A stretch of 64,000 bases of DNA. Source: Campylobacteraceae bacterium (GTDB lineage Bacteria; Campylobacterota; Campylobacteria; Campylobacterales; Arcobacteraceae). Below the pieces are notes generated by a model. That model was not told the origin of the DNA. It worked only from the letters and a program-made list of their open reading frames with translations, and searched no databases. Shown here piece after piece: positions 41,394-52,585 of the stretch; position 1 is the first letter of the stretch; every line of letters starts with the position of its first letter. The position numbers and the translations under genes were made by a program. The DNA is taken from positions 62,001-126,000 of the forward strand of contig JABSOM010000002.1 of the NCBI GenBank assembly GCA_013215945.1, given 5' to 3'.

Positions 41394-42254
41394 ATGAATT
41401 ATTATAACAGTGATTTAGCAGATATTGGTTTTAAACTGATTCTCCCATGTAAAGAGCTCGAACCCTATATTTATAACTATTGGATTGTTAGAAAAGACAA
41501 ACTACACAAAACTATTTCAAATAAGATATTAAGTGATGGCAATTCTGGAATAGTAATAAATTTTTCATCTTCTTCTTTTTTAACAAAAATTAATGAAAAA
41601 AATTTTATATGTAAAAATAACTTCACGTATTGTGGTCCTACAAAATACCCTTTATTTATGGAGTTTGAAAATAAAATAGATGCTATTGGTATTAGGTTTA
41701 AAGCAGGGGGTGCATATCGATTTTTTAATGAAGATATCTCTTCTTTTAAAGATATAGTAGTTGAAATGCAAAATAGTACTGTCTTGAAAATAGATGCTTT
41801 ATATGAAAAATTGATAAGTACTAACGATGTTGAGAATAAAATTTCTATTATAGAAAATTTTTTAATAAAAAAAATACAGAGTTCTTCTAAAAATAATTCT
41901 GTATGGATATTTGATTTTATAAATTATATTCTTAAAAATAAAGGGTATGTAAATATTGAAGCGCTTTGCAAAGAATTTGATATAAGTCCAAGACTATGTG
42001 CCAGACGTTTTAATCAAGAAGTTGGTTTAAGTGCGAAACTATTTGCAAGGCTTGCTCGAATAGTTAATACTAAAGAAACGTTAAGTTCTCTAAAGGTAGA
42101 TTCTTTAACCAGTGTAGCTTATGATAATGGTTTTTTTGATCAAGCTCATTTTTCAAATGAATTCAAAGCTTTTATGTCTGAAACCCCTAAAGAATATTTT
42201 TCAAAAAAATACAATATGGCAAAACAATTAAACTTCAAAAAATATTCTAAATAA
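41394..42254 (+). CDS. AraC family transcriptional regulator
   Basis: A 286-residue regulator. Residues 1-140 form an AraC N-terminal cupin-like region beginning PCKELEPYIYNYWIVRKD (DUF6597-type) with GIRFKAGGAYRFF. The C-terminal pair of HTH motifs spans 170-275: GYVNIEALCKEFDISPRLCARRFNQEVGLSAKLFARLARIVN and DSLTSVAYDNGFFDQAHFSNEFKAFMSETPKEYF. The inducer is unknown. It is flanked by an oxidoreductase and a DoxX gene that share an upstream box, suggesting it controls both. Confidence 0.9.
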   Translation: MNYYNSDLADIGFKLILPCKELEPYIYNYWIVRKDKLHKTISNKILSDGNSGIVINFSSSSFLTKINEKNFICKNNFTYCGPTKYPLFMEFENKIDAIGIRFKAGGAYRFFNEDISSFKDIVVEMQNSTVLKIDALYEKLISTNDVENKISIIENFLIKKIQSSSKNNSVWIFDFINYILKNKGYVNIEALCKEFDISPRLCARRFNQEVGLSAKLFARLARIVNTKETLSSLKVDSLTSVAYDNGFFDQAHFSNEFKAFMSETPKEYFSKKYNMAKQLNFKKYSK

Positions 42255-42255
42255 A

Positions 42256-42273
42256 TGTCTTTTTTTTCCAATT
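42256..42273 (+). promoter_or_regulatory. Shared regulatory box TGTCT-T7-CCAATT, copy B
   Basis: Identical to 40764-40781. It begins 1 bp after the AraC stop, and the leader continues to AAGGATAT-AGA-ATG of the DoxX gene. Confidence 0.6.
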
Positions 42274-42323
42274 AATATATTTTTTCTTATTGTATTATTC
42301 TTAAAATTTTTTAAGGATATAGA

Positions 42324-42794
42324 ATGAATACAAGTACGTTTGATGAAAAAAGATATATAATTCTTTTTGTACGTCTGGCTATTGGAATAGCTTTTTTATC
42401 TGCTGTTTTTGATAGAGTTGGATTATGGGGAAACCCTGGAGATATTAATGTTGCTTGGGGAAGTTTTAAACTTTTTGAAGATTATGTAGCTTATCTAAAT
42501 CCCTTTTTATCAATTGCTTTAGTTACGATTGTTGCTTATTTTGTAACTGTATTAGAAGTAGTATTAGGAATAATGTTAATACTTGGCTTTAGATTAAAAC
42601 TAGTAGCTTTATTAAGTGCTACTTTGCTTTTGATTTTTGCTTTAAGCATGACTGTTATTATGGGAATTAAAGCACCTTTAGATTATTCCGTTTTTAGTGT
42701 TAGTGCAGCATCTTTTTTACTTTATTTGTTTATTAAAGAAAAAGAAAAAGCAGATGAATTATGGAATGCAAAAGAAAAAGCATTAAATGTTTGA
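42324..42794 (+). CDS. DoxX family membrane protein
   Basis: A 156-residue protein with four membrane segments (about 12-30, 58-82, 88-110, 114-134). The pattern LFVRLAIGIAFLSAVFDRVGLWG and the later LEVVLGIMLILGFRLKLVAL (E-[VI]-x-x-G-x-x-L-[IL]-x-G) are typical DoxX features. DoxX proteins are linked to redox stress and membrane quinone chemistry. It shares a regulatory box with the oxidoreductase two genes upstream and probably belongs to the same AraC regulon. Confidence 0.88.
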   Translation: MNTSTFDEKRYIILFVRLAIGIAFLSAVFDRVGLWGNPGDINVAWGSFKLFEDYVAYLNPFLSIALVTIVAYFVTVLEVVLGIMLILGFRLKLVALLSATLLLIFALSMTVIMGIKAPLDYSVFSVSAASFLLYLFIKEKEKADELWNAKEKALNV

Positions 42795-42801
42795 TTATTT
42801 A

Positions 42802-43050
42802 AAGAGCTTATCCAAAGTAACTTTTTCGTTTTTTTTTACTTAAGAAAATATAGACACTGGCTTATATTATGATTAGTTAGTGTTTAAGTACACGAAGAAT
42901 AAGTTAAGAATACTGCAAAATATTCAAAATCCATGTTCTAAAAATGGGGGTCTGCCCCTAATTAATAACTTTTGATACTAAAACTTAAAATAATAAGGAG
43001 AATACTGGATTTTAAGAGCTCATACAAAGTACCTTTTATCACAGGTATGA
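42802..43050 (+). repeat. Two degenerate fragments of the large repeat family
   Basis: AAGAGCTTATCCAAAGTAAC at 42803 and AAGAGCTCATACAAAGTACC at 43013 match the left terminus of the 22049 element. The first is followed by AATATAGACACTGGCTTATATT, also present at 45006 in altered form. Between them is GGGGGTCTGCCCC (42945-42957), a small palindrome. The rest of this 425-bp gene-free stretch shows nothing recognisable. Confidence 0.55.
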
Positions 43051-43219
43051 GCCTTTTTGAAGGTAGTTTTTTTTTGACTTTACAATGTCTTAACATACTC
43101 ATACTATACTACTTATCTTCTTTATTTTAATGCTATAAAATCAGCAATGATTTTTAATTATTTTTGCTATACTGCTGTATTATTTGAAAGATATATTTGA
43201 TATTTAAAAGGACCTCTTT

Positions 43220-43600
43220 ATGGGTGAGATAAAACTAGAAAAAGATACATTAATCGTTTCAGAAACCAATGACAAGGGAATTATTATTTATGCCAATGAA
43301 GAATTCTGTAAAATTTCAGGATATAGCAAAGATGAATTAATTGGACAAGATAACAATATAGTAAGGCATCCTGATATGCCAAAAGAAACCTCCCTAGAAC
43401 TGTGGAATGCAATTCAAGCAGGAGAAATCTGGAATGGTATTGTGAAAAATAAAACAAAAAATGGTGATTATTATTGGTTAAATGCTACGGCTTATTCTTC
43501 TTTAGATGCTAAAGGAAACAAACGTTATATTTCAATACGAATCAAACCGACCCAAAAAGAAATTAAAAATGCTATTTTGTTATATGGCTTAAGTGAATAA
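43220..43600 (+). CDS. PAS-domain (Aer-like) sensor protein
   Basis: A 126-residue protein consisting of one PAS domain of the Aer type: [81 protein letters not shown]. This includes N-x-x-F-x-x-x-S-G-Y and the VRHPDMP and W-x-G-x-x-K-N motifs used for FAD binding. It ends without any output domain, 8 bp before a cytoplasmic chemoreceptor gene. The two probably form a split energy-taxis receptor. Confidence 0.9.
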   Translation: MGEIKLEKDTLIVSETNDKGIIIYANEEFCKISGYSKDELIGQDNNIVRHPDMPKETSLELWNAIQAGEIWNGIVKNKTKNGDYYWLNATAYSSLDAKGNKRYISIRIKPTQKEIKNAILLYGLSE

Positions 43601-43608
43601 GGATTAAT

Positions 43609-44868
43609 ATGTTTTTAAATGCGAAAAAAGACAAACAAACTATTTTAGAAAACTTGGACTTATTAGAACAATATATTATTGAAGACATTAATAAAATTGA
43701 AAATACTTCAACATGTAGTTCTTCTAAATATAATGAGATTGAAAAGAAACTCTCATCAATAACGTCATTGATGCAAAAACGAAATCAAAAAAACCTTACG
43801 GTTTATGGTGAAATCATGTTAGCTTGTGAAAAACTATCAGATGGTTTCATTGATGATAAAGTTACCTCCAAATCTGATGATATTAAAATAAACTATATTG
43901 CTAAAAGTATGAATACTATGTTTGATAAACTAAATATGGGAATCAATGATGCTTTAGAAGTGTTGGATCAATATTCCAATCAAAACTATTTGAATAAAAT
44001 TGATGCAGAAATTTTTAGAGGTGGGGCTTTTAAAGTATTGTTTGAAGGAATTAATGCTTTAAATGAAAAAATCGTTGAACAAGTTTCATCTACTTATCAA
44101 CAAGGTTTAAGTTTGGAAAAAGAATCAAGTGAACTTACAAAAAAAGCCAAAACACTTTCTGATTCAACACAACATCAAGCAAGCGCCATTGAAGAAACAG
44201 CAGCTGCTATTGTTGAAATATCATCGATATTCACAAGTAATTCAAAACACATTACTTCGATTATTGAAGTAGGAAACGATGTTGAGCAGTCTTCTATTAA
44301 AGGCCTTGCTTTAGCTAAAGATACAGACAATGCAATGGATGATATTTATGGTTTTACAAATAAAACTTTTGATGCCATTTCTCAAATATCGCAAATTGCT
44401 TTTCAAACGAATATTCTTTCTTTAAATGCAGCGGTTGAAGCAGCAACAGCAGGTGAGGCTGGAAAAGGTTTCGCAGTAGTTGCTCAAGAAGTAAGAAATC
44501 TTGCAAATAGAAGTGCTAGTGTTGCAAAAGAAATAGAAGATTTAATGGGTGTTTTACGTACAAAAGTAGAAAGTGGGAAAAAAATCGCCACAGTTATGAC
44601 TTTAGATTATGAAGAAATGATTGAAAATATTAAAAAAACAGTTGCTTTAATTGATACCATTTCAAGTTCTTCTAAAGAACAAGAATTAGGGGTTGAACAA
44701 ATTAACAGAGCTATTAATAGTATTGATCAAGCAACACAAGAAAATACAGTAATAGCACATGATGTAAGCAGTATTTCTCTTAAAAATTATAATGTTGCTA
44801 AAGAAATGGTAGAAGCAAGTGAAAATATAAAGTTTAATGGCAAAGAAAATATTCAAGCCTCGATCTAG
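43609..44868 (+). CDS. Cytoplasmic methyl-accepting chemotaxis protein
   Basis: A 419-residue receptor without membrane segments. Residues 1-170 are helical (HAMP-like linker around 70-160); residues 175-400 are the signalling domain with tip [42 protein letters not shown]. No CheR-binding pentapeptide is at the end. It lies 8 bp after a stand-alone PAS sensor, which probably provides its input. Homologues with PAS and signalling regions fused are common in this group, so the present pair is a split version. Confidence 0.92.
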   Translation: MFLNAKKDKQTILENLDLLEQYIIEDINKIENTSTCSSSKYNEIEKKLSSITSLMQKRNQKNLTVYGEIMLACEKLSDGFIDDKVTSKSDDIKINYIAKSMNTMFDKLNMGINDALEVLDQYSNQNYLNKIDAEIFRGGAFKVLFEGINALNEKIVEQVSSTYQQGLSLEKESSELTKKAKTLSDSTQHQASAIEETAAAIVEISSIFTSNSKHITSIIEVGNDVEQSSIKGLALAKDTDNAMDDIYGFTNKTFDAISQISQIAFQTNILSLNAAVEAATAGEAGKGFAVVAQEVRNLANRSASVAKEIEDLMGVLRTKVESGKKIATVMTLDYEEMIENIKKTVALIDTISSSSKEQELGVEQINRAINSIDQATQENTVIAHDVSSISLKNYNVAKEMVEASENIKFNGKENIQASI

Positions 44869-44939
44869 GTTTTTACCTAAGGCTTCTTGGGTGAATTTAT
44901 TACATGATATTGTGTCTAATAGAAGTTTCTGGAACTTCA

Positions 44940-45045
44940 AAGGACACGATACTAAATTATTAGAAATTTAAGATTTTATACAAAATAATACTACGCTTTT
45001 TTCTCACCTAAGAGAATTTAGACACTTGCTTGTATTGATTTATTG
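44940..45045 (+). repeat. Degenerate repeat fragment (large-repeat family)
   Basis: AGGACACGATACTAAATTATT (44940) precedes AAGATTTTATACAAAATAATAC (44970), a decayed form of the left end, and AATTTAGACACTTGCTTGTATT (45013) parallels 42850. The remainder of the 360-bp gap before the ABC importer genes has no clear feature. Confidence 0.45.
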
Positions 45046-45229
45046 TTCAAATTACAGAAACTTATATTTTAATACTATTAAATATTCAAAAGCCATGTTT
45101 AAGTCTTTTCTTTAGGATAAGATACTTTTATTATTACAAAAGTGTTGAATCCCAAGTAATTTCCTAAGGATTATTTAAGTTTTACTTAATACATAAAGTA
45201 GTAATATCCCCAAAATATAAAGGATTTTT

Positions 45230-46006
45230 ATGAAAAAACTATCAATAATTTTACTGGTATTAATAGCAACACTTTTTACAGGGTGTTTTGATACAGAAGA
45301 GAAAAAAGTTGAAGAAAAACAAACTATTAGAATTGGTACATCGGGAGGATATTATCCTTTTACATTCTTTGAAAAAGACAAACTTCAAGGTTTTGAAATT
45401 GATGTATGGAATGCGATTGCAGAAAAATTAGATGTGAATGTTGAATTTAAAACAGCAAAATTTTCTGGTTTATTTGGAATGTTAGAAACAAATAAAATAG
45501 ATACTATCTCTAATCAAATTACAATGACGCAAAAAAGACTTGAAAAGTATGATTTTGCACAAGCCTATGTTTTTGATGGAGCACAACTGGTTGTTCATCA
45601 AGATAGAAACGATATTTCATCTTTAGAAGATTTAAAAGGTAAAAAAGTAGGTGTTTCTTTAGGTACTAATTATGTAAATATTGTAAAAGAATTTGATACT
45701 GAAAATGAAATAGAAGTAATATCGTATGATGGAAATGGTTTTGAGCAAGATGTTGTTTTAAAAAGAATTGATGCTTTTGTACAAGATCGAGTTTCTTCTG
45801 TGGAATTAATCAAAAAAGCGAACTTACCTTTAAAACTGGTGGGTTCTCCTATTGTTGTAATTAAAAACTCTTTTCCTTTTGTAAGAAATGAGAAAAATAA
45901 AATTTTAATTAATCAAGTTAACTCGGCACTAAGTTCTTTAAGAGAAGATGGTACATTAAACAGCATTTCTATGAAATGGTTTAATACGGATATTACCAAA
46001 AAATAA
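45230..46006 (+). CDS. Polar amino acid ABC transporter substrate-binding lipoprotein
   Basis: A 258-residue lipoprotein (lipobox LFTGC, Cys19) of the SBP_bac_3 family: IRIGTSGGYYPFTFFEKDKLQGFEIDVWNAIAEKLDVNVEFKTAKFSGLFGMLETNKIDTISNQITMTQKRLEKYDFAQAYVFDG. The G-x-Y-x-P-F and G-F-[ED]-[IV]-D signature is that of polar amino acid or cystine binders (FliY/TcyA-like). It binds substrate in the periplasm and delivers it to the adjacent permease. The exact amino acid cannot be told. Confidence 0.9.
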   Translation: MKKLSIILLVLIATLFTGCFDTEEKKVEEKQTIRIGTSGGYYPFTFFEKDKLQGFEIDVWNAIAEKLDVNVEFKTAKFSGLFGMLETNKIDTISNQITMTQKRLEKYDFAQAYVFDGAQLVVHQDRNDISSLEDLKGKKVGVSLGTNYVNIVKEFDTENEIEVISYDGNGFEQDVVLKRIDAFVQDRVSSVELIKKANLPLKLVGSPIVVIKNSFPFVRNEKNKILINQVNSALSSLREDGTLNSISMKWFNTDITKK

Positions 46007-46675
46007 ATGTTTACTTTTGATGTAGATTATACTTTAGGGCTTTTCCCTATTTTATTAAAATATATAAATATTACTCTTAGCTTGGCTGTTATCTCAACAG
46101 TCATTGCTTTAATAATTGCTATTATAATTGCTATTATTAAAACCAATAATATTAAAGTACTTTCTCAAATATGCGATGTGTATGTATCTTTTTTAAGAGG
46201 AACTCCTCTTTTGGTACAGCTGTTTTTATTTTATTATGGCCTGCCTCAGGTTTTCCCTATTTTTGCGGCAATGGATGCGTATTGGGCAAGTATTCTTGGT
46301 TTATCTTTGCATTTTTCTGCTTATATGGCAGAATCTATAAGAGGTGCTATTAAATCGGTTGAAAAAGGCCAGTTTGAAGCAGCTTATTCTTTGGGTATGA
46401 ATAAAACACAAACTTTTTTTTATATCATTTTGCCTCAAGCAATAAGAGTAGCAGTACCTAGTTTAATGAATAATTTTATTGATTTATTAAAAAGTACTTC
46501 TTTAGCTTTCACTTTGGGTGTTCCTGAAATTATGGCAAAAGCACAATTGGAAGCTGCGAGTTCATTTAAATACTTTGAGTCCTTCTTAGCTGTTGCTTTG
46601 GTATATTGGGCCATTGTACTCATCTTTACGTATTTACAAAAAAGATTTGAAAAAAGACTAAATAGAGCCTATTAA
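46007..46675 (+). CDS. Polar amino acid ABC transporter permease
   Basis: A 222-residue permease directly after the binding protein (stop and start adjacent). Five membrane segments, and the His/Glu/Gln/Arg/opine-type signature: FLRGTPLLVQLFLFYYGLPQVFP and the EAA loop GQFEAAYSLGMNKTQTFFYIILPQAIRVAVPSLMNNFIDLLKSTSL. It forms the channel with an ATPase not encoded here, so the ATP-binding subunit must come from elsewhere. The substrate is as for the binding protein, probably cystine or another polar amino acid. Confidence 0.92.
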   Translation: MFTFDVDYTLGLFPILLKYINITLSLAVISTVIALIIAIIIAIIKTNNIKVLSQICDVYVSFLRGTPLLVQLFLFYYGLPQVFPIFAAMDAYWASILGLSLHFSAYMAESIRGAIKSVEKGQFEAAYSLGMNKTQTFFYIILPQAIRVAVPSLMNNFIDLLKSTSLAFTLGVPEIMAKAQLEAASSFKYFESFLAVALVYWAIVLIFTYLQKRFEKRLNRAY

Positions 46676-46699
46676 CATTAAGTTAAAACTTAATGTTAA
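46672..46699. terminator. Stem-loop at the end of the ABC permease gene
   Basis: TTAACATTAAGTT and its complement AACTTAATGTTAA (46672-46684, 46687-46699) make a 12-13 bp stem that contains the permease stop codon. No clear T tract follows, so termination may be weak; mRNA stabilisation is an alternative. Confidence 0.5.
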
Positions 46700-47068
46700 T
46701 TCCTATCAAAAATTCCAGAAATATTCTAAGAGAATTCGAGTGACAGAATAGACATTCTACTGCTTAGTTTATTCCACTGCTTTATTATCAATACAAATCA
46801 TATAATAAGTTAAAAAATAATTACCTCATTCCTTTAAAATGCTAAACAAAGACTTCCTTATTTTGCTTGATTATATTAAATTATTTTTCATTCTAATCTC
46901 TAAGTAAAGTTATTCTTAAATTATTATTTATTTTTAAATAAATACTAAAGCATTGTTTTTTTGCTACATATTGAAACTTATTTTGAGATAAATCAAAAAT
47001 TTAAAAAATATATCATTAATTATATTATTTATGTTGTTATACTATTGCAATAAAATAAGGAAATAATA
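46700..47068. other. AT-rich intergenic stretch
   Basis: About 370 bp with no gene or repeat that I can support. It should hold the promoter of the chemoreceptor gene at 47069; TATATTATTTATGTTGTTATACT (47020-47042) looks like a -10-rich region. Confidence 0.4.
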
Positions 47069-49435
47069 ATGAAAGATATATCAATAAAAAAAAGACTATT
47101 AATAGCATTTACGTTAATTGCACTGTTTGTTGCTATTTTAGCTGGATATAGTAATTACGGTGTCTCAAAATCTGCAGCTGGTTTTACTAACTATAGAGAA
47201 ATGGCAAAAGACAGTGTATTAGCAGGAAGAGTACAAGCAAACATGTTAATGGTTAGAATGAATGTAAAAGATTATTTGAAAAATCCCATTCAAAAAGAGA
47301 TTGATGAATTTAATGCCTATTATAAAAAAACGACTGCTTTTGTAAATGAAGCTTTAAAAGAAATACAAAAACCAACGCGTGCCCCAATGGTAAAAACAAT
47401 ATCAGAAGATTTAAAAGTATATCACGAAAGTTTTTTTAAAGTCATTGAGTATATGAATAATAGAAACGATGTTGTTAATCATAACTTGAATGTAAATGGT
47501 AAAAATATAGAACATTTAATGACTTCTGTTATGGAGAGTGCTTATAAAGATGGTGATATTGAGGCTTCTTTAGAAACGGCAAAAGGAATTAGAATACTTC
47601 TTTTAGCACGTCTTTATACCGTAAAGTTTTTAGCTTCAAATTTAGACAGTGATTCAAACAGAGTATTTAAAGAGTTTAAAGATTTAAAAAATGAACTTCT
47701 ACTAATTAGCGATAGTGTGCAAGATTTAAAGAGAAAATCTCAGCTAAAAGAAGCAATGGATCTAATTACTGTTTATCAAAAAGGAGTAGTAGCTATTATT
47801 GATATTATTAAAAAAAGAAATGAAATAATCAATAATAAACTAAATAAAATTGGTCCTAAAATTGCAAAACTTTCTGAAGATGTAAAATTATCAATTAAAA
47901 AAGATCAAGATACTATTGGTCCTTATGTTGCCCAACTTAATGAAAATATATTATTAATTAGTACTATCATCGCAATAATTGTACTCCTTCTTGTGATTAT
48001 TTTTGCAGTAGTGATTCCAAAAGCTATTGCCAAACAAATAGAAGAATTTCAAACTGGGCTTTTAGGCTTTTTTAGCTTTTTAAACAAAGAAGTTTCAAGT
48101 GTATCTTTAATTAATATTCACTCTAAAGATGAAATTGGCTTAATGGCAAAAGTTGTTAATGATAATATTTCTAAAAGTAAACGTTTAATAGAACAAGATA
48201 TCGCAGTTATTGAAGATGTTAAAAGAGTGGTATCTCTTGTAAATGAGGGGCATATAAACCAAACTATTAAAGCATCAACAAACAATGAAGGTTTAGAAGA
48301 ATTAAAAAAACTTTTTAATGAAATGTTAGAAACAATAGCAAGAAATGTATCTGATGATACAAATAAATTACAAGAATCTTTAAACTTATATCAAAAATTA
48401 GACTTTCGACATAGAATTGAAAATCCAAGTGGGAATGTAGCTATCGGATTAAATTCATTAGCAGAAATCATTAATGAAATGTTAGTTGAAAATAAATCGA
48501 ATGGTTTAACCCTAGGAAATAGTTCAAATATACTTCTGTCAAATGTAAATATATTAAATAGAAATTCAAATCAAGCAGCAGCTGCATTAGAAGAAACATC
48601 GGCCGCACTTGAAGAAGTGACATCAAATATTACTAGTACTACAAGGAATGTTGAACAAATGTCAAATCATGCAAGTGCTTTAACAAAATCAGCTAAAACG
48701 GGACAAGAATTAGCAGCAGAAACAACAAAAGCAATGGATGATATAAATGAAGAAGTAAGCTCAATTAGTGAAGCCATTAAAGTTATTGATCAAATATCGT
48801 TTCAAACCAATATTCTTTCATTAAATGCAGCGGTTGAAGCAGCAACGGCAGGAGAAGCTGGTAAAGGTTTCGCAGTAGTTGCTCAAGAGGTACGAAGTCT
48901 TGCTGCAAGTAGTGCAGCAGCTGCAAATGAAATAAAAACAATAGTTTCTAATGCATCGCAAAAAGCAGATGAGGGTAAAAAAATAGCAAATAAGATGATA
49001 GAAGGTTATGCTTCCTTAAATGAATCTATATCTCAAACAATTAATTTAATATCAGATGTTGAATCAGCTTCTAAAGAACAACAATTAGGAATTGTACAAA
49101 TAAATGATTCTATAAATTCTTTAGATAAACAAACACAAGAAAATGCAAATATCGCTTCGCAAACACATGAAATTGCGGTTCAAACGGACACTATTGCTAA
49201 GTTAGTTGTGGAGAATGCAGATCAAAAAGAGTTTATAGGTAAGGGCTCTGTATTAGCCAAAACAAATGAAGAAGTTAAATTTATTGAAAAACGAAATCCT
49301 AATAATAAAATCAAGTATACAGGAATAGAAAAGAGAAACGTTTCCAAAAGAGAAACTTCATTAAAAGTTGTTCAAAAAACAACAATTATTAATCCTATTG
49401 TTTCTAATAATGACAATGAATGGGAAAGTTTCTAG
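47069..49435 (+). CDS. Methyl-accepting chemotaxis protein with helical sensor
   Basis: A 788-residue receptor. TM1 is at residues 10-28; the periplasmic part (about 30-290) is entirely helical with two bundles, consistent with a HBM-type ligand domain; TM2 lies near 300-325. HAMP-like segments follow to ~470, then the signalling domain with [41 protein letters not shown]. The last five residues EWESF resemble the CheR-docking pentapeptide NWETF, so this receptor may recruit the methyltransferase for its array. A stem-loop with complementary arms follows at 49483. Confidence 0.93.
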   Translation: MKDISIKKRLLIAFTLIALFVAILAGYSNYGVSKSAAGFTNYREMAKDSVLAGRVQANMLMVRMNVKDYLKNPIQKEIDEFNAYYKKTTAFVNEALKEIQKPTRAPMVKTISEDLKVYHESFFKVIEYMNNRNDVVNHNLNVNGKNIEHLMTSVMESAYKDGDIEASLETAKGIRILLLARLYTVKFLASNLDSDSNRVFKEFKDLKNELLLISDSVQDLKRKSQLKEAMDLITVYQKGVVAIIDIIKKRNEIINNKLNKIGPKIAKLSEDVKLSIKKDQDTIGPYVAQLNENILLISTIIAIIVLLLVIIFAVVIPKAIAKQIEEFQTGLLGFFSFLNKEVSSVSLINIHSKDEIGLMAKVVNDNISKSKRLIEQDIAVIEDVKRVVSLVNEGHINQTIKASTNNEGLEELKKLFNEMLETIARNVSDDTNKLQESLNLYQKLDFRHRIENPSGNVAIGLNSLAEIINEMLVENKSNGLTLGNSSNILLSNVNILNRNSNQAAAALEETSAALEEVTSNITSTTRNVEQMSNHASALTKSAKTGQELAAETTKAMDDINEEVSSISEAIKVIDQISFQTNILSLNAAVEAATAGEAGKGFAVVAQEVRSLAASSAAAANEIKTIVSNASQKADEGKKIANKMIEGYASLNESISQTINLISDVESASKEQQLGIVQINDSINSLDKQTQENANIASQTHEIAVQTDTIAKLVVENADQKEFIGKGSVLAKTNEEVKFIEKRNPNNKIKYTGIEKRNVSKRETSLKVVQKTTIINPIVSNNDNEWESF

Positions 49436-49482
49436 TATAAAATGAAGATACAAAAGCCTTAAGAACTTGAAAATTTTTATTA

Positions 49483-49510
49483 AAACAAGAGTAGATAACT
49501 GCTCTTGTTT
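49483..49510 (+). terminator. Stem-loop terminator after the chemoreceptor gene
   Basis: AAACAAGAG (49483-49491), a 10-nt loop and CTCTTGTTT (49502-49510) form a 9-bp stem, followed by a T-rich CTCACTGTTTTTG. It lies 48 bp after the stop. Confidence 0.6.
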
Positions 49511-49717
49511 CTCACTGTTTTTGTTCATACGAGAGCACAGTCCTAAGATCTTTTCCTCCTTTTTTAATTGTTAGCAAAAGAAGCATAATAAAGCAAGTAG
49601 GACTTTATTACGTATATCTTTAATATACATTTTAACTTAGAATAGGCATATTATCTTTAATAAATAAGGATACAAGCTCCTTCTTGTTTCGTAATTTTTA
49701 TAAAAAAAGGAAAAACA

Positions 49718-50113
49718 GTGCATAAATTACAAGTTCGTAAATTCTATGAGGTACTTTGGGATGCTCATAATAAAGAAGAAATAGCTTCTGTTTTACATGA
49801 AGATTTTACTTTTAGAGGTTCTTTGGGACAAGAAAAAAAAGGGCATAAAGGTTTTAGTGGATATGTAGACATGCTTCATAATGCTTTAGGAGATTACAAA
49901 TGTATTATAGAAGAATTAGTAGAAGAAGAGAATAAAGTTTTTGCAAAAATGAGTTTTACAGGAATTCATAAAGCCAAATTCTTGAATTATGAGCCTTCAC
50001 AAAAACGTGTGACATGGAAAGGCTGTGCTCTCTTTACATTCAAGGGAGAGAAAATATCAGATGTATGGGTACTTGGAGATTTGAAAAATCTGGAAAATCA
50101 ATTAAATACTTAA
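49718..50113 (+). CDS. SnoaL-like (NTF2-fold) protein
   Basis: A 131-residue protein of the SnoaL/ester-cyclase type: VRKFYEVLWDAHNKEEIASVLHEDFTFRGSLGQEKKGHKGFSGYVDMLHNALGDYKCIIEELVEEENKVFAKMSFTGIHKA. This keeps the F-Y-x-x-x-W and H-x-x-F-x-F-R-x-[SP] pattern and the G-x-x-x-F-x-x-[FY] segment. A GTG start behind AAAGGAAAA. The fold accommodates many reactions or none, so the substrate cannot be stated. It stands alone between two chemoreceptor genes. Confidence 0.82.
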   Translation: MHKLQVRKFYEVLWDAHNKEEIASVLHEDFTFRGSLGQEKKGHKGFSGYVDMLHNALGDYKCIIEELVEEENKVFAKMSFTGIHKAKFLNYEPSQKRVTWKGCALFTFKGEKISDVWVLGDLKNLENQLNT

Positions 50114-50293
50114 GTAATTATTTGATATTAAAGACCTTCTAGGTGAGTGAATTTGTCTTTTGAAAAAATTAACATTGTATTTAACTTCAAGAATTTTTTT
50201 TAAAAATAACTTTTATTATAATTTAAGATGTATGAGTATAGAATAAAATCTAGTATTATTTCATTAAATATATAAATTAATAAGGATTTTATC

Positions 50294-52561
50294 ATGACAA
50301 AAAAATCAAGTTTCGGAAATAAATTATTGTTTCAAGTCTTAAGTATAACAATATTAGCATTGGGACTTAGCATATTTTTTGTAACCAAGTACTCTTATGC
50401 CGAAGCTGAAAAAGATGCACATAAGTATGTGAAAGAACTTGCTAAAAACCAGGCAACTAAAATTGAGCGAGATTTAAATAAAGCCATAATGGCACCTAAA
50501 CTTTTAGTCATGAAATTTGAAGGGGCGCTTCGAAATAAGATAAAACTTGATGAAAAAGAAGTGATTGATTATTTAAAACACATTATAAAACAAGATGAAT
50601 ATATTCTTGGTATTTGGTTTGCTATTGCTGATAAAGAAATGTTTTTCAAAGAAAATATGGACAGTATTGGAAAGAACGGATACAATGCTGAGGGGCAATT
50701 TGCACCTTATGTTGTTCGTTCAAAAGATGAAATTATTGTTCAATCTGGTTCTGCGTACAATGAATCAAAACCGTGGGTAGCAGGGCCTAAAAAAGCCGCT
50801 AAAATGTTTATAACGCAACAATACTATTATCCAGTTGGTGGCGTAAAAACCTTAATGACAACGGTTGCTTTTCCTTTATATGATGAGGGTAAATTTATAG
50901 GTTCCCTAGGAATGGAAATCAATCTGGACTCTTTTTCAAAACTAGCCAAAGAAACAAAATTATATGAAAATGGTTATTCTTTTACACTGGATCATTACGG
51001 AACGATTCTTGGTCATCCTACAAAAGAGTTTCAATCAAAACCTTTAAGTGAAGTGACTAAAAATGACAGTGATTTTTTAAAGGTTCTTGTTAATTCAAAA
51101 AATGGTAAATTTACAGAATTTTATAAAACATCCAGTAAAAATGGTTTAGACTCTCTCTTTTATGCTCAACCCATAGAACTTTTTTACAGTGGAACATACT
51201 GGACTATAATAATCTCAGCACCCAAAGAAGAATATCTATCTAATGCGAATTTTATTCGTAATTTTTCTATTTTTGCGGGTTTATTAGCTCTTTTAGTTAT
51301 TGCTCTTATCATTATCTTCTCTGTTAAAAAATTAAACAATAATCTTAAATCTATTTCGACTGGTTTGGATGAGTTTTTTGAATATCTAAATACAAAAGCG
51401 GGAAATCCCAAACAAATAGAAATAAAAAAGCAAGATGAATTTGGATTAATTGCCAATAGTATTAATGAGAATGTGAAACATATTCAAAAAACAATAGAAG
51501 AAGACAATGCTTTAATAGATGATGTGAAAACAGTAGCAAATAATGTAAGCAAGGGTTTTTTAAATAAAAAAATAGAAAAAAAGACTTCCAGTTCTTCTTT
51601 AAATGAATTAAAAAATATTTTAAATACAATGTTAGACAATTTAGAAGGTTTAGTGGGACAAGATGTTAACAAAATCAGTTATGTTTTGGAAGCGTATACT
51701 AAAAGAGATTTTACATTAAAATTACACTCAGCAACATCAGGTAAAATTGGTAGTGAAATTATTGAAATGAATACCATGATTACAGAGATGTTAATTGGTA
51801 ATCAAAGAGATGGACTTGCTTTACAAGAAGGTTCTACTGAACTAAGTTCTAGTACAAGTACTTTAAATAACAATGCAACCAAACAAGCTGCTTCTTTAGA
51901 AGAAACAGCTGCTTCTATTGATGAAATAACCAGTAATATCGAACAAACAAGTCAAAAAGCACAAGAAATGTTAAAAATTTCGCAAGAAACCAAGGGCAGC
52001 GCAAATGAAGGTAAAAAACTTGCCAATGAAACGGCTGCTGCTATGGAAGATATCAATGATACGGTTAATACCATTAATGATTCTATTTCAATTATTGACC
52101 AAATTGCTTTTCAAACCAATATTCTAAGCTTGAATGCAGCCGTTGAAGCAGCAACAGCTGGGGAAGCGGGGAAAGGTTTTGCTGTCGTTGCTCAAGAAGT
52201 AAGAAATCTTGCTTCACGATCAGCAGAAGCTGCAAAAGTGATTAAACAACTGGTTGAAAATGCTACTATTAAAGCAAATGTAGGAAAAGAAATCAGTAGT
52301 AAAATGATTGAAGGTTTTGGAGAGTTGGAGCAAAAAATTACAGATACCAGTGAGTTAATTAGTGATGTAACCAATGCAGCAAAAGAACAAACCATTGGAA
52401 TGTCACAGATTTCTGATGCGGTAAATCAATTGGATAAATTTACCCAAGAAAATGCAGCAGTTGCTGATCTTACCAATAATATTTCTCAAGAAACCAAACA
52501 AATTGCACAAAGAGTTGTGGATGATGTAAATAAAAATAAATTTGATGGTAAAAAAGCTTAA
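50294..52561 (+). CDS. Methyl-accepting chemotaxis protein with dCache sensor
   Basis: A 755-residue receptor. TM1 is at 10-30; a periplasmic dCache domain spans about 35-320 ([72 protein letters not shown]). The Y-x-x-x-x-G-x-x-x-T-x-x-x-P stretch fits amino-acid or other small-ligand Cache binders. TM2 is near 325-345, then HAMP-like helices and the signalling domain with [44 protein letters not shown]. It ends without a CheR-binding peptide. Confidence 0.93.
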   Translation: MTKKSSFGNKLLFQVLSITILALGLSIFFVTKYSYAEAEKDAHKYVKELAKNQATKIERDLNKAIMAPKLLVMKFEGALRNKIKLDEKEVIDYLKHIIKQDEYILGIWFAIADKEMFFKENMDSIGKNGYNAEGQFAPYVVRSKDEIIVQSGSAYNESKPWVAGPKKAAKMFITQQYYYPVGGVKTLMTTVAFPLYDEGKFIGSLGMEINLDSFSKLAKETKLYENGYSFTLDHYGTILGHPTKEFQSKPLSEVTKNDSDFLKVLVNSKNGKFTEFYKTSSKNGLDSLFYAQPIELFYSGTYWTIIISAPKEEYLSNANFIRNFSIFAGLLALLVIALIIIFSVKKLNNNLKSISTGLDEFFEYLNTKAGNPKQIEIKKQDEFGLIANSINENVKHIQKTIEEDNALIDDVKTVANNVSKGFLNKKIEKKTSSSSLNELKNILNTMLDNLEGLVGQDVNKISYVLEAYTKRDFTLKLHSATSGKIGSEIIEMNTMITEMLIGNQRDGLALQEGSTELSSSTSTLNNNATKQAASLEETAASIDEITSNIEQTSQKAQEMLKISQETKGSANEGKKLANETAAAMEDINDTVNTINDSISIIDQIAFQTNILSLNAAVEAATAGEAGKGFAVVAQEVRNLASRSAEAAKVIKQLVENATIKANVGKEISSKMIEGFGELEQKITDTSELISDVTNAAKEQTIGMSQISDAVNQLDKFTQENAAVADLTNNISQETKQIAQRVVDDVNKNKFDGKKA

Positions 52562-52585
52562 ACTATAAACTAACAACCTTGAAAA

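Noticed and set aside
43220-44868. Frameshifted single PAS-chemoreceptor gene
   Set aside because: The second gene has its own ATG and ribosome binding sequence, and the PAS protein ends cleanly after its domain. I see two intact genes rather than one broken one.
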